Origin: GYS-P2D sp964522505
Lineage (GTDB): Bacteria > Bacteroidota > Bacteroidia > Chitinophagales > Saprospiraceae
Assembly: GCA_964522505.1 (NCBI GenBank)
Contig: CAZFWJ010000062.1
Span: 1 to 19,658, forward strand
Reading direction: 5' to 3'
DNA length: 19,658 bases
The translations under genes and the position numbers were made by a program. Every line of letters starts with the position of its first letter. Position 1 is the first letter of the stretch. Positions 1-8,600 of the stretch are shown here, piece after piece. Below the pieces are notes generated by a model. It searched no databases. It was not told the DNA's origin and saw nothing but the letters and a program-made list of their open reading frames with translations.

Positions 1-8
1 GGGATTAA

Positions 9-1190
9 GTGATCAAAAAAGTATCCGCTGATATCATCATTTCTGGTGATGGTCAAGAGTGGGAAGATCATTATATCCTACTCAACGGGTCTATTATTGA
101 GGGCATCTATCCCAATACTTCAGAAGACAACATAGATAAGTTTGCTGGTGTCATCTGCCCAGGATTTATTAATGCGCACTGTCATCTAGAGTTATCGCAC
201 TTATTGGGAGCCATCGACACGGGTACAGGATTAATAGAATTTATAAACGGAGTTGTAACTCTTAGGGAATTTCCTGAGGAAATAATCATGGAGGCTATTA
301 AAAATGCCGATCAACAAATGATTGATAACGGCATCGTAGCTGTGGGAGATATCTCCAATAAACTAGACACATATGAGGTTAAGGAGTCTTCACCAATAGA
401 CTATTACACCTTTGTTGAGATGTTTGACTTCTTACAAGAAGATCAAGCACAACATAATTTTGAACAATATCACCAAGTATACAAGAAACAATCTCGCTCG
501 GGATATAATCGAGTCAGTTGTGTTCCTCATGCGCCCTACTCAGTCAGTAAGACCTTGTTCAATCTGATAAATGGCGTCAATGATGATGATGCGGTAGTGA
601 GTATTCATAATCAGGAGCTTACAGCCGAAAATGAGCTGTTCGAAAGCAAATCTGGAGGATTCATTGGATTCTATAAAGATTTTGGAATAGCCCTGGATCA
701 GTTTACAGCGAGCGGAAAACGATCTATAGAATATGCTATGAGCCATATGAATCCAAGGAATCATATACTCATGGTGCACAATACTCAGACAGATGAGATA
801 GACATGCGGCGGGCAGCACAATGGTCAGAACAAGTGTATTGGGTTACATGCCCTAATGCGAATCTCTATATAGAAAATCAGCTACCTATTTACAAGCAAT
901 TTATTAATGCTGGAGCGAAGATGTGCATTGGCACAGATAGCTTAAGTAGCAACTGGCATCTAAGCATCCTTGACGAAATAAAGACAATAAAGCGGTATCA
1001 ATCGCATGTGTCAGATCGAGAATTGTTGAAGTGGGCAACTTACAATGGTGCGCAAGCTTTAAAATATGATGATAGATTGGGGTCAATTGCTCCAGGTAAA
1101 TCACCCGGAATCAACCTAATTGATGTCGAGGTCTCAGACGGCGACTTTGACCTTCAATATGCACGATCTGTTAGGCGTTTAGATCTGTAA
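9..1190 (+). CDS. Amidohydrolase, chlorohydrolase/aminofutalosine deaminase-like
   Basis: A 393-residue metal-dependent hydrolase of the amidohydrolase superfamily, predicted to be cytosolic. The barrel ligands are visible: H57 and H59 in the PGFINAHCHLE motif, H200 in IHNQE with E203 as the likely proton-transfer acid, H257, and D310 in GTDS. HAPYS at 174-178 is typical of the deaminase branch (aminofutalosine, adenosylhomocysteine or guanine deaminases), so deamination of a purine-like substrate is plausible, but the substrate cannot be read from sequence. The start is GTG at 9-11, directly after an in-frame TAA at 6-8. In another frame a TGA at 10-12 would end an upstream gene with a GTGA overlap, which suggests translational coupling to a gene outside the window. 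The 3' end overlaps the convergent GSCFA gene by 20 bases. Confidence 0.85.
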   Translation: MIKKVSADIIISGDGQEWEDHYILLNGSIIEGIYPNTSEDNIDKFAGVICPGFINAHCHLELSHLLGAIDTGTGLIEFINGVVTLREFPEEIIMEAIKNADQQMIDNGIVAVGDISNKLDTYEVKESSPIDYYTFVEMFDFLQEDQAQHNFEQYHQVYKKQSRSGYNRVSCVPHAPYSVSKTLFNLINGVNDDDAVVSIHNQELTAENELFESKSGGFIGFYKDFGIALDQFTASGKRSIEYAMSHMNPRNHILMVHNTQTDEIDMRRAAQWSEQVYWVTCPNANLYIENQLPIYKQFINAGAKMCIGTDSLSSNWHLSILDEIKTIKRYQSHVSDRELLKWATYNGAQALKYDDRLGSIAPGKSPGINLIDVEVSDGDFDLQYARSVRRLDL

Positions 1191-2163
1191 GTTTCTGAAG
1201 CAACTGAGCTTTCTCTTCTTGTAAATCTATACTTGCAACCTCCTCCAGAGAGTCACATCTATCTATAAGGGTTAGAATGAACCTTTGATAATTATCAGAA
1301 TGAGCATTGAATGGTCTATGCTCGAGGCCTCGTTTTATTTTGCGTATATCTGCAAGAACAGGTGATAATTCAGCATCAAAATATCGTTGTTGAAATAGTT
1401 CATATATATACGCTAAAGCTGTCTCATTCGGGTGTATCAAGTCTTCCTTATAATATCTGTAGTCTCTCAAATCGTCTACCATAATTTCATAAGATGGGAA
1501 GTATTCAACCGAGTCATACGAGGATGATAATTCATGACATGCCGAGATCAGTCGAGCTTTGCTGAGACTATTCACAACTAGGTTGTCTCGTATATGTCTT
1601 ACTGGGCTGACGGTGAGAATTATCTTGATCGAATTATTTAGTTTATAAAGAGAGTCAATGCACTCGGTTAACACCGCTGTAATTTGATTGGTACCAAGGA
1701 TGCTTCTCTCGAAAAGCCCAGCTGGCTGCTTGTGACAGTTGGCAACAATAGCATTATGTTGAGCATGTTTGAATACTGAGGCAGTTCCGAGGGTAATAAT
1801 TAACAGATTTCCATTAACGAGTTTGCTTTTAAGTGCGTTATTATACTGTTCATAGAGATTTTGAAGGGCATTAACATTTTGCCCATTGAAATCGGAATGA
1901 TATTGGTAGTGTACAGTTCTAGAATCTCTAGTGATGAATAAGGATTTGTCAAGTTTAAGATTGTTGATGCTGGCATTGAGGAGTTGACTTATGCTGACAG
2001 GATTATAAAGAGTACCAAAAGGATTGTGATAAACTTTAATTTTGTCTTTGCTTAACGCTGAATAGATGTTTTGAGCAAAGCAAGACCCGATGGTGACTAT
2101 TGAAGACTTTAAATCTATTTTGTCAGGTGCATGCTCAATTATCAATTTTGTTCTCACATCCAT
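1171..2163 (-). CDS. GSCFA domain protein (SGNH-hydrolase-like)
   Basis: A 330-residue protein of the GSCFA family, named for the motif seen here at residues 26-30 (IGSCFAQN). Further family blocks are NPFGTLYNPVSI (47-58), TLGTASVF (124-131), TVSPVRH (184-190) and DLIHPN (241-246). The first block resembles the nucleophilic GxS block of SGNH hydrolases and the last their DxxH block, so a hydrolase or esterase activity is likely, but the substrate is unknown. No signal peptide is visible, so a cytosolic location is inferred. The start is ATG at 2161-2163, and an 11-bp inverted repeat lies 12 bases upstream of it. The gene converges on the amidohydrolase with overlapping 3' ends and no terminator between them. 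It diverges from the PorP/SprF pair. Confidence 0.88.
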   Translation of the reverse strand: MDVRTKLIIEHAPDKIDLKSSIVTIGSCFAQNIYSALSKDKIKVYHNPFGTLYNPVSISQLLNASINNLKLDKSLFITRDSRTVHYQYHSDFNGQNVNALQNLYEQYNNALKSKLVNGNLLIITLGTASVFKHAQHNAIVANCHKQPAGLFERSILGTNQITAVLTECIDSLYKLNNSIKIILTVSPVRHIRDNLVVNSLSKARLISACHELSSSYDSVEYFPSYEIMVDDLRDYRYYKEDLIHPNETALAYIYELFQQRYFDAELSPVLADIRKIKRGLEHRPFNAHSDNYQRFILTLIDRCDSLEEVASIDLQEEKAQLLQKLTDLNA

Positions 2164-2174
2164 ACGGGGTTGAC

Positions 2175-2203
2175 TTATTATTGGTCTATATTACCAATAA
2201 TAA
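2175..2203. promoter_or_regulatory. Perfect 11-bp inverted repeat in divergent intergenic region
   Basis: TTATTATTGGT at 2175-2185 is matched exactly by ACCAATAATAA at 2193-2203, with a 7-base AT-rich spacer (CTATATT). It lies between the GSCFA start (2163, minus) and the PorP/SprF start (2291, plus), 12 bases upstream of the GSCFA ATG. The symmetry and position fit an operator for a dimeric regulator. A hairpin in the GSCFA leader is the alternative. No T-tract follows on either strand, so a terminator is unlikely. Confidence 0.55.
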
Positions 2204-2290
2204 TGAATTCAGTGAGTCGTTAGATTGAGTGGGTCACGATTTCGTAGTTAAAATACACTGATTTTGATTTTAAACAGGTTCTATAATTTA

Positions 2291-3379
2291 ATGAAGGTCT
2301 CGACAGTCATTGTCCTTCTGATAATGTCTCTAAGTCTTACTCAAGAACTTAGATCTCAGGATATACATTTTTCTCAGTTTTATCACTCTCCTTTAAATCT
2401 CAACCCAGCCTTGACTGGTATCATAAATGCGGAGCAGCGTGCCACTATACACTATCGTAATCAATGGGCCGCAATTGCTGGAGCGAGTGCTTACAATACA
2501 TTTTCGGCATCGTATGATAGACGAGTAGAAGTAGGAACGACAGATTTCTTTGGGATAGGAGGCACATTATATAATGATGTCGCTGGGGATTCAAATTTTG
2601 GCACGACCCAAGCTAGGGTATCGTTTGCATATACACGTAAAATAGCTGGTGACTGGGGCAAGCAAGTCAGAAAGAATCTTAAGAAGTCTGGCCTCTATCT
2701 CTCAATCGGAGCCGACGCAGGCATTACACAACGTAGACTTACACCGGGAGATCTCAGATGGCCATCACAAGTAACAAATGGTCAATTTGATCCTTCGGCT
2801 GGATTTAATGAAATAATACCCAATGGGAGTTTCTTATATCCTGATATAAATGGAGGTATACTAATCTACGGATTAGACCAAAGACAAAATAGCTTTTATA
2901 TTGGTGCCGCATTGCATCACTTAAATCAAGCTAATATCAGTTTCCTCAATCGACAAGAGAGTTTGTTTTCGAGACTGACGATTCATGCCGGGGCTGAGTA
3001 TAGGCTGAACAGAACCATATCAATAGTTCCTAATTTCGTCTACATCTCTCAAGGTCCGCACTTGGAGGTCCTTCCAGGATCTGCGATTCGATTTAATACT
3101 GGAGAGTATGAAGGTGTCAAGGATTTCTTTGAGCTTGGTCTATGGGGGCGCATAGTGAAGAATGCCTCACCTAATGCGGGATCATCTACGTCCATTGGCA
3201 ATGACGCCATTGTTATTTATTCTAAGTTTTCGTTTAGTAACTACAGCATTGGATTTAGCTATGATTTCAATACTTCTAGTTTGAGTCAAGCAGCTACGGC
3301 TAATGGAGCTTTTGAACTGTCTTTGACGTATTTATTATTTGATCCTAACTTCAAAGGGTACCTGAGTCCAAGATTTTAA
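2291..3379 (+). CDS. PorP/SprF family type IX secretion outer-membrane protein (copy 1)
   Basis: An outer-membrane beta-barrel protein of the PorP/SprF family, which serves type IX secretion and the attachment or export of gliding adhesins. The hallmark N-terminal block QDIHFSQFYHSPLNLNPA follows a signal peptide, and YRNQWAA also matches the family. The C-terminus ends in SPRF, with the terminal phenylalanine expected of an outer-membrane barrel. A TTG start at 2264 would add nine residues, but ATG at 2291 begins a compact signal peptide (MKVSTVIVLLIMSLSL) and is preferred, giving 362 residues. The next gene is a paralogue 80 bases downstream, and the two are probably cotranscribed. No large CTD-bearing secreted protein, the usual partner of SprF-like proteins, is present nearby. 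Confidence 0.88.
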   Translation: MKVSTVIVLLIMSLSLTQELRSQDIHFSQFYHSPLNLNPALTGIINAEQRATIHYRNQWAAIAGASAYNTFSASYDRRVEVGTTDFFGIGGTLYNDVAGDSNFGTTQARVSFAYTRKIAGDWGKQVRKNLKKSGLYLSIGADAGITQRRLTPGDLRWPSQVTNGQFDPSAGFNEIIPNGSFLYPDINGGILIYGLDQRQNSFYIGAALHHLNQANISFLNRQESLFSRLTIHAGAEYRLNRTISIVPNFVYISQGPHLEVLPGSAIRFNTGEYEGVKDFFELGLWGRIVKNASPNAGSSTSIGNDAIVIYSKFSFSNYSIGFSYDFNTSSLSQAATANGAFELSLTYLLFDPNFKGYLSPRF

Positions 3380-3459
3380 GAAATAATTGCTCATTAACGT
3401 AGGGTACTTTACAAAAATGGATGTCATTATATACGACAGGCATGACTAAAAACCCTACT

Positions 3460-4515
3460 ATGATCCACAAGACTACACTTTTATCAATTGTATTTATTCT
3501 CTGTGCATTTGGACTCAAGGCACAGGACATACATTTTTCCCAGTTTTATACATCTCCACTTAATCTGAATCCAGCAATGACTGGTTTAATTAATGCGGGA
3601 CAGCGTGTAACAGTAAACTACCGCAATCAATGGGCAGGAGCCTTAGGTTCGGCGGCTTATAATACCTACTCAGCTTCATATGATAGAAAACTGGCGATTG
3701 GTCAGGAGGATTATTTCGGAGTCGGTGGAACACTTTGGAGTGATGTTGCCGGTGAAACTAGTTTTGGCTCAACACAAGCAAGATTATCAGCTTCGTTTAG
3801 CAAGAAGATTGCAGGCAATAAGAAGCAGTCACATTTTATCTCCTTTGGAGCTGATGTGGGAATCACACAGCGTAGAGTACGAACAGGAGATTTTAGATGG
3901 TTAACACAAGTTAATGGCAATGCGGAGTTTGATCCGAGCCAAGGTGCAGGTGAAGCTATCCCAAATACGAATATTACCTATCCAGATGTATCTGGTGGAT
4001 TGATGTGGTTTAGTAACTTAGGAGACCGCAAGAACGTTTTTGGAGGGGTTGCTCTACACCACTTGAATCAGCCAAATGTATCATTCCTTAATTCGGAAGA
4101 ATTATTATTCTCGAGACTAACAGCTCACCTCGGGGGTGAGTATCCAATAAATAGAAAGGTAAGCGTGAAACCAAACTTCATCTATTTGAAGCAAGGTCCT
4201 CATACGGAGTTGAATGGTGGAGGGAGTGTCAGATTTAAAACTGGTTCTCAGAATTCTGCATTCAGCAACGATTTCGGACAGTTTTTCGAGTTAGGACTTT
4301 GGTATCGAGTTGGCACTGAAATCTCTGGAGGGGTGCACTCAGATGCAGTTATCGTTGCCGCCAGGCTCGATTACGATGTCTACGGTATCGGTCTCAGCTA
4401 TGACTACAATGTATCTGGATTAAGCGCTTCATCTCCAGGCAATGGATCTTTTGAGTTATCACTTAGCTACTTGTTTGGTGATGTAAGTGGGGGAGTCTTC
4501 TGCCCTGTATTCTAA
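3460..4515 (+). CDS. PorP/SprF family type IX secretion outer-membrane protein (copy 2)
   Basis: A second PorP/SprF family barrel, about 351 residues from the preferred start. It shares with copy 1 the blocks QDIHFSQFY, SPLNLNPA, YRNQWA, YSASYDR, ALHHLNQ and SFLN, in the same order, so the pair arose by tandem duplication. It ends in CPVF, close to the CPxF ending I associate with this family. ATGs at 3421, 3442 and 3460 are in frame. Only the last begins directly with a good signal peptide (MIHKTTLLSIVFILCAFGLKA), with cleavage expected before QDIHF. The two earlier starts would place a polar segment in front. Copy 2 lacks some loop residues present in copy 1 (for example the segment around 2650-2690) and has its own insertions, so the copies have diverged in surface loops. 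Confidence 0.88.
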   Translation: MIHKTTLLSIVFILCAFGLKAQDIHFSQFYTSPLNLNPAMTGLINAGQRVTVNYRNQWAGALGSAAYNTYSASYDRKLAIGQEDYFGVGGTLWSDVAGETSFGSTQARLSASFSKKIAGNKKQSHFISFGADVGITQRRVRTGDFRWLTQVNGNAEFDPSQGAGEAIPNTNITYPDVSGGLMWFSNLGDRKNVFGGVALHHLNQPNVSFLNSEELLFSRLTAHLGGEYPINRKVSVKPNFIYLKQGPHTELNGGGSVRFKTGSQNSAFSNDFGQFFELGLWYRVGTEISGGVHSDAVIVAARLDYDVYGIGLSYDYNVSGLSASSPGNGSFELSLSYLFGDVSGGVFCPVF

Positions 4516-4564
4516 GGGATACATTAAATTTTAAATTATATTAAATATAGGTGCTAATACTTAG

Positions 4565-4594
4565 TTGATGTCCTGAGTATTGCCTTATCTTTTG
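4565..4594 (+). promoter_or_regulatory. Candidate promoter for the bactofilin operon
   Basis: TTG at 4565-4567 is followed after 18 bases by TATCTTTTG at 4586-4594. This resembles the Bacteroidota -33/-7 promoter (TTG, about 19 bases, TAnnTTTG) but has three instead of two bases between TA and TTTG. It would start transcription near 4598-4600 and place the TGCCC/GGGCA hairpin in a leader of about 46 bases. The extra base makes this a weak call. Confidence 0.35.
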
Positions 4595-4639
4595 CTGCGG
4601 AATTGCCCGTATTCAATGGGCATGTCCCTATAAGATAAG
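4584..4639 (+). promoter_or_regulatory. Nested inverted repeats in bactofilin leader
   Basis: An outer perfect 8-bp pair, CTTATCTT (4584-4591) and AAGATAAG (4632-4639), encloses an inner perfect 5-bp pair, TGCCC (4604-4608) and GGGCA (4618-4622). The outer right arm ends six bases before the bactofilin ATG at 4646, and the outer left arm overlaps the candidate -7 box. It may be a DNA-level control site, or an RNA fold covering the initiation region if transcription begins upstream. No T-tract follows the inner hairpin, so it is not a classic terminator for the PorP pair. Confidence 0.45.
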
Positions 4640-4645
4640 TTAACT

Positions 4646-5062
4646 ATGTTTGGTAATAGCTCAAAGAAAGAAAACAACAATATGGCATCGGTATCCAATG
4701 ACAGTTCCGCTCAAGGAGGAATCAACAGTCTAGGCCAAGGAACAAAGCTCGTTGGTGATCTCAATGCCCAGAATGACATGAGAATTGATGGCACATTAGA
4801 AGGCAACTTAAGTTGTGCTGGAAAATTAATACTTGGACCCAAAGGCCTTATTTCGGGACAAATAGATTGTCAGAATGCGGTAATAGAAGGCAGTATTGAT
4901 GGTGTTATCCGAGTAAAAGAGCTGCTCCAAGTCAAAGAATCGGCAAATATCACTGGAGAAATCACAACAGCCAAATTGATGGTGCAACCAGGTGCTATCT
5001 TTAATGTAAAGTGTAGCATGGGCGGACAAAAGATTGTCCCAGCAAACAAGAAGACAGCTTAA
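4646..5062 (+). CDS. Bactofilin (polymer-forming cytoskeletal protein)
   Basis: A 138-residue bactofilin, a cytoskeletal protein that polymerises without nucleotide and typically lines the inner face of the cytoplasmic membrane, where it scaffolds cell-wall enzymes. A polar N-terminal tail (residues 1-24) precedes the bactofilin core (about 28-128), recognisable by LGQGTKLVGDL, RIDGTLEGNL, LILGPKGLISGQI and IEGSIDG, the repeating turns of a right-handed beta-helix. A lysine-rich end (KIVPANKKTA) follows. The start at 4646 is the first in-frame ATG; M13 is an alternative. AtpZ follows after 8 bases, so cotranscription is likely. An M23 endopeptidase, a frequent bactofilin partner, lies about 3.8 kb away on the same strand, separated by the opposed PorW-like gene. 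Confidence 0.93.
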   Translation: MFGNSSKKENNNMASVSNDSSAQGGINSLGQGTKLVGDLNAQNDMRIDGTLEGNLSCAGKLILGPKGLISGQIDCQNAVIEGSIDGVIRVKELLQVKESANITGEITTAKLMVQPGAIFNVKCSMGGQKIVPANKKTA

Positions 5063-5070
5063 CTATTACC

Positions 5071-5265
5071 ATGTCTAAACCCTCACATGAGTATCTGAAG
5101 TATGTAGGGCTTGTTTCGCAGATGTTTATATTACTCTTAGCAGGGTGGTTTATTGGTGGTTATATAGATGAGATATTAGGATCCCCACAACCCTATGTAG
5201 CGATAACGCTCATGCTATTGTTCCTGCTGGCAATATTTTATAAGCTGATCAAGGACTTATATTAA
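5071..5265 (+). CDS. atpZ: AtpZ/AtpI family small membrane protein
   Basis: A 64-residue inner-membrane protein with two predicted helices (about residues 12-31 and 41-60). It carries the glycine-rich turn GWFIGGYIDEILGSPQP characteristic of AtpZ/AtpI proteins, accessory proteins usually encoded just upstream of the F1Fo-ATP synthase genes and linked to c-ring assembly or magnesium handling. Its position 8 bases after bactofilin and 6 bases before a second small membrane protein indicates one transcript. No atpB, atpE or atpF follows; the next gene is the opposed PorW-like lipoprotein, so this pair is detached from the synthase operon. Confidence 0.8.
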   Translation: MSKPSHEYLKYVGLVSQMFILLLAGWFIGGYIDEILGSPQPYVAITLMLLFLLAIFYKLIKDLY

Positions 5266-5271
5266 CCTACT

Positions 5272-5655
5272 ATGATATCAAGGGATTTTGCACTTCATAT
5301 GTCCATTATTTCTATAGTCCTCCTCGGGCTAAGTGTTTTGTTGTTAAGTGATTTGCCGAATAATTTGACCTTGTTAATGACCTTGTCTGTTGGACAATAT
5401 GTGATCTTTTGTGTAGCTATATTCTTCGTAGCGCAGCGAGTGTCGAGTAGTGTCTCTGATTATTCATTCGTCGGAGTAGTGTCTGCATCTTTCCTGATTA
5501 AGCTGGTGATGTCGGTAGGATTTTTGACTTGCTGGGGCCATTTTTATAAGCCAAGCAACAATCATCATATCCTATTATATCTCCTTGTTTATGCCATTTA
5601 TACAGCATACGAGGTATACTTCTTAACCATACTAGCTAAGAAGACTAAGTTTTAG
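5272..5655 (+). CDS. Four-helix membrane protein, probable AtpI-like ATP synthase accessory protein
   Basis: A 127-residue integral membrane protein with about four hydrophobic helices (roughly residues 8-27, 32-54, 66-88 and 98-121) and a basic end (AKKTKF). Length, topology and position directly after AtpZ fit the second small membrane protein that often sits between atpZ and atpB in Bacteroidota. Sequence motifs are weak, so the assignment rests mainly on context. The gene ends 5 bases from the stop of the convergent PorW-like gene, with no recognisable terminator. A generic small membrane protein unrelated to ATP synthase cannot be excluded. Confidence 0.6.
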   Translation: MISRDFALHMSIISIVLLGLSVLLLSDLPNNLTLLMTLSVGQYVIFCVAIFFVAQRVSSSVSDYSFVGVVSASFLIKLVMSVGFLTCWGHFYKPSNNHHILLYLLVYAIYTAYEVYFLTILAKKTKF

Positions 5656-5660
5656 TCAAC

Positions 5661-8600
5661 TTACTTATCCTTTGCGTTTTCGTTCAAATAGTGTTTTTCA
5701 AAGAACGTTCTATACGAATTCGCTGACTTGGAGGTGATGATTTCACGATAATTCAATTGATTCACTGCATATAAGTCATAGGAATACTCAGATCCATCAA
5801 AGATCGTATCTGCATCCTTGTTAAACTGATTGTAATATTCCATAGCCTGATCGGCATCATTAAATCTTCGCAGCAATACTAAATGCGTCTTATTCTCTTG
5901 ATTGAGGTACAAGCTTGTTGATCTGATTCTCAATTGTGAAAATGCCTGAGCATTATACTTATTTAGTTCTGTCTTAAAGTCATTTACTAAGTTGCCATCC
6001 CCACCGTAGAGTAGGAATATGACGTAATGTAGCTTATCTTTTTCCACTCTAAACTTGGATACATCTTGATCAGAGGATTGATCGCCAAAGGCCTCTTCAT
6101 CGCCTCGTAAGAATCTAAGCATCTCTCTCGCATAGGTTTGCTCTGATGTATTATTATGCTTTAAAATAACACCTCTGAGCGCATTGATATATTCGTTTTG
6201 ACCATCAATGTTTCCGATAGCCATGGCTCGTAAGAGATCAAATTTTGGAGCCATTTTATGCTCTAAACCAAAGTCTTTGCGACCTTGCTCAAGTCTTTCG
6301 AACACTATTTGGAAGTTGCCGTCTTCAAATTCTTCATAGGTATTTTCGTAGTATAGCTCAATTTTCTTTTCATCCGTTAATAGCGCCTTTTCATTGGTTG
6401 GATCACTAAGGAAAATCGCAAATGGTGAGTTAGGGAATTCTCTTAGTAGTTTGCTTTTATAAAAGTCCGCTTTACCATGATCATTTAGATCTTGATAGTT
6501 GAGGAATAAGTAGTAGTAGGCTTCAACTCGATGTTCTGTTTCTGGATATCGGTCTAATAGTTTGGTGAGCGTCTCATTAGACTTAGCGTAGTTTTCGATA
6601 TAAGTTCTGAATCCAGTACCTAGTTCGAACATGGCCTTTTCGATTTGAGCATTGGCCTTTGATTGAGACTCTTCGTCTATTGGTATATCTCGTATGATTT
6701 TGTTGATTTCTTCAGTATAATCAACCTCTTGTTCTGCTACTACCTCAATATCGAGTTCCTCATCTATTTCAGAAGAGTTCTTGTTTGCTCGGCGCCAATC
6801 GTCTTCAAGAGGACGTGAACCCCACCGACGATTGAAGTCCTGTCGACCCTTGAGCACCGTGGCGGGATTGTAGGCAAAGAATCTGCTATTTCCTGATGAT
6901 ACTGACGTAGTAATAGATATTTGATTTCCTTCTTCGATCTGCTTTTCTTGTTGCTCTCTGGATTTTTTAGCTTCTTTTAGCGCAAAAGCCTCTAATTGTC
7001 GAGGGGTCATATTACCCAATCTCAATAGGCTATCTTTTAACTCTATGATTCGGATGTTTGAGGCAATGCTCTTCAAATTTGCGGCATATCTCTCTACTGT
7101 CGTAAATCGCTCATCTTTCTTAGGCATGATTGTCAATGTACTGTCGTAGTAGTTTTTAGCATTCACGTATTCTTCTCGAGATAGGTAGAGAGTTGCTAGT
7201 CTATTATAGATTTCTGTTTTATTAGTTCCAGAACTATTCGCAAGGGCTTCATTAAATTTTTCAAATGCCTCTGTTGTCCTGCCATCAGCAAGCAATATTT
7301 CGGCTTGGGTAAAGTATATCGACCCTCTATAAGGTTCGTTTTTACTTTCATTCGCTAATCTCTTGAGTTTTCTGATGGCAGCATCACTGGTAGTCGTCCC
7401 TGCAGCCCAACCATTTCTCAGTTGATTCATCTTAGCATGCAGTTCCATTTCGAATGATGGCTTGTAGTTGCCTACGGTTGAAAAAGATTCACTGGCTTCC
7501 GCTGCGTTTCCTTTTAGTTGATGTATCTGTCCTTTGATGAAAGTTAAACGCGCTCTAAGTCTTCTATCCTTGTTGGACTCAATGGCAGTGTCAATAGACT
7601 TCAGAGCTTCATTGTAGTCCTTCATCTTGATGTGCATGTCAGCCCTAACGACATGGGACTCAGAAAGAATCTTGTCTGTTGCAAAGCCATCTTCGACTAT
7701 TTTATCTAAATAATACTTGGCATCTAGCCATTTATCACGCTTGATGTATGATTTGGACAACCACATCATACCCTCATAGTAAGCCGGACCATGCTTTAAG
7801 AATCCTGCATTAAAGGGATTTTCTGTGAGCTTTTTCTTATTCTTTTTTTCTTCTTGTATCGATTGGAGATATGCTTCATCCTCATCTATATCCTCTGGTG
7901 GCACGTCCAAAGAGCCGTTGTCCGCAACTCCTTCAATTTTGCTTGTTATCTCGGCAGCTTCTTCAGCTATTTTGTCTTTAGTATCTTCTATCACTTCCCT
8001 CACGGTGCGTTTGCGGGATCCATTCTTCTTCCGGTCTTTCTTAGCCTTCTTTCGAGCCTTTTTCTCCTCTTCTCTTGCTTTTTCAGCTTCTTTGCGTGCT
8101 TGGTCGCGCTCTTGTTGTTGGATTTTTCTTTCTCGTTCTTGTTCTTTTTTTCGTGCTTTGGCGTCTTCTTCTCGATCAGGTGATATATATACCCTTGAGT
8201 CCGGATCTTTTGGATTGAAGTCATCTACAAAGTAGGCGAAGGTTTCTTGCGCTGATTCGTAATCGCCCTTGAGATACTGGGCTTTACCCATAAGCACATA
8301 GCAATCGTCCACCCATTTACTTACTTCATGAAGTGATGAAACCTTGATAACCTTTTCAATGGCCTTATCCATATTTTCCGTAACGGACTCTGCATTTTCT
8401 ACAGATTCGTATGGATAGATATTAAGGATACCGTTATAGTTATCTTGATACCCTTCTTCTAACTGCAGCTTACTCTCCTTATACAGCTCATTTGCATTAA
8501 AGTATCCATTATATCTCGCAGTGAGATCGTGAAATTTCTTACCGACAAACCCCACCTCATCTTTATTTTTTTGTGCTGACGAACAAGAGCTTAAGAAGCT

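Noticed and set aside
540..821. Minus-strand 93-codon frame inside the amidohydrolase
   Set aside because: A shadow of a gene with intact catalytic motifs; no recognisable domain or own start signals. The same reasoning removes 904-1104, 3680-3904, 4826-5029, 9144-9503, 10581-10778, 11690-11986, 12506-12748, 14313-14631, 15591-15773, 15993-16349 and similar frames.
2264..2290. TTG start extending the first PorP/SprF protein by nine residues
   Set aside because: It adds a polar piece before a signal peptide that begins cleanly at the ATG at 2291.
7825..8235. Long plus-strand frames opposite the PorW-like gene (also 7854-8183 and a minus frame at 8000-8224)
   Set aside because: They lie entirely within the K/E/R-rich insert of a well-supported gene; their serine- and phenylalanine-rich translations are a mirror of AAG/GAA codons and match no family.
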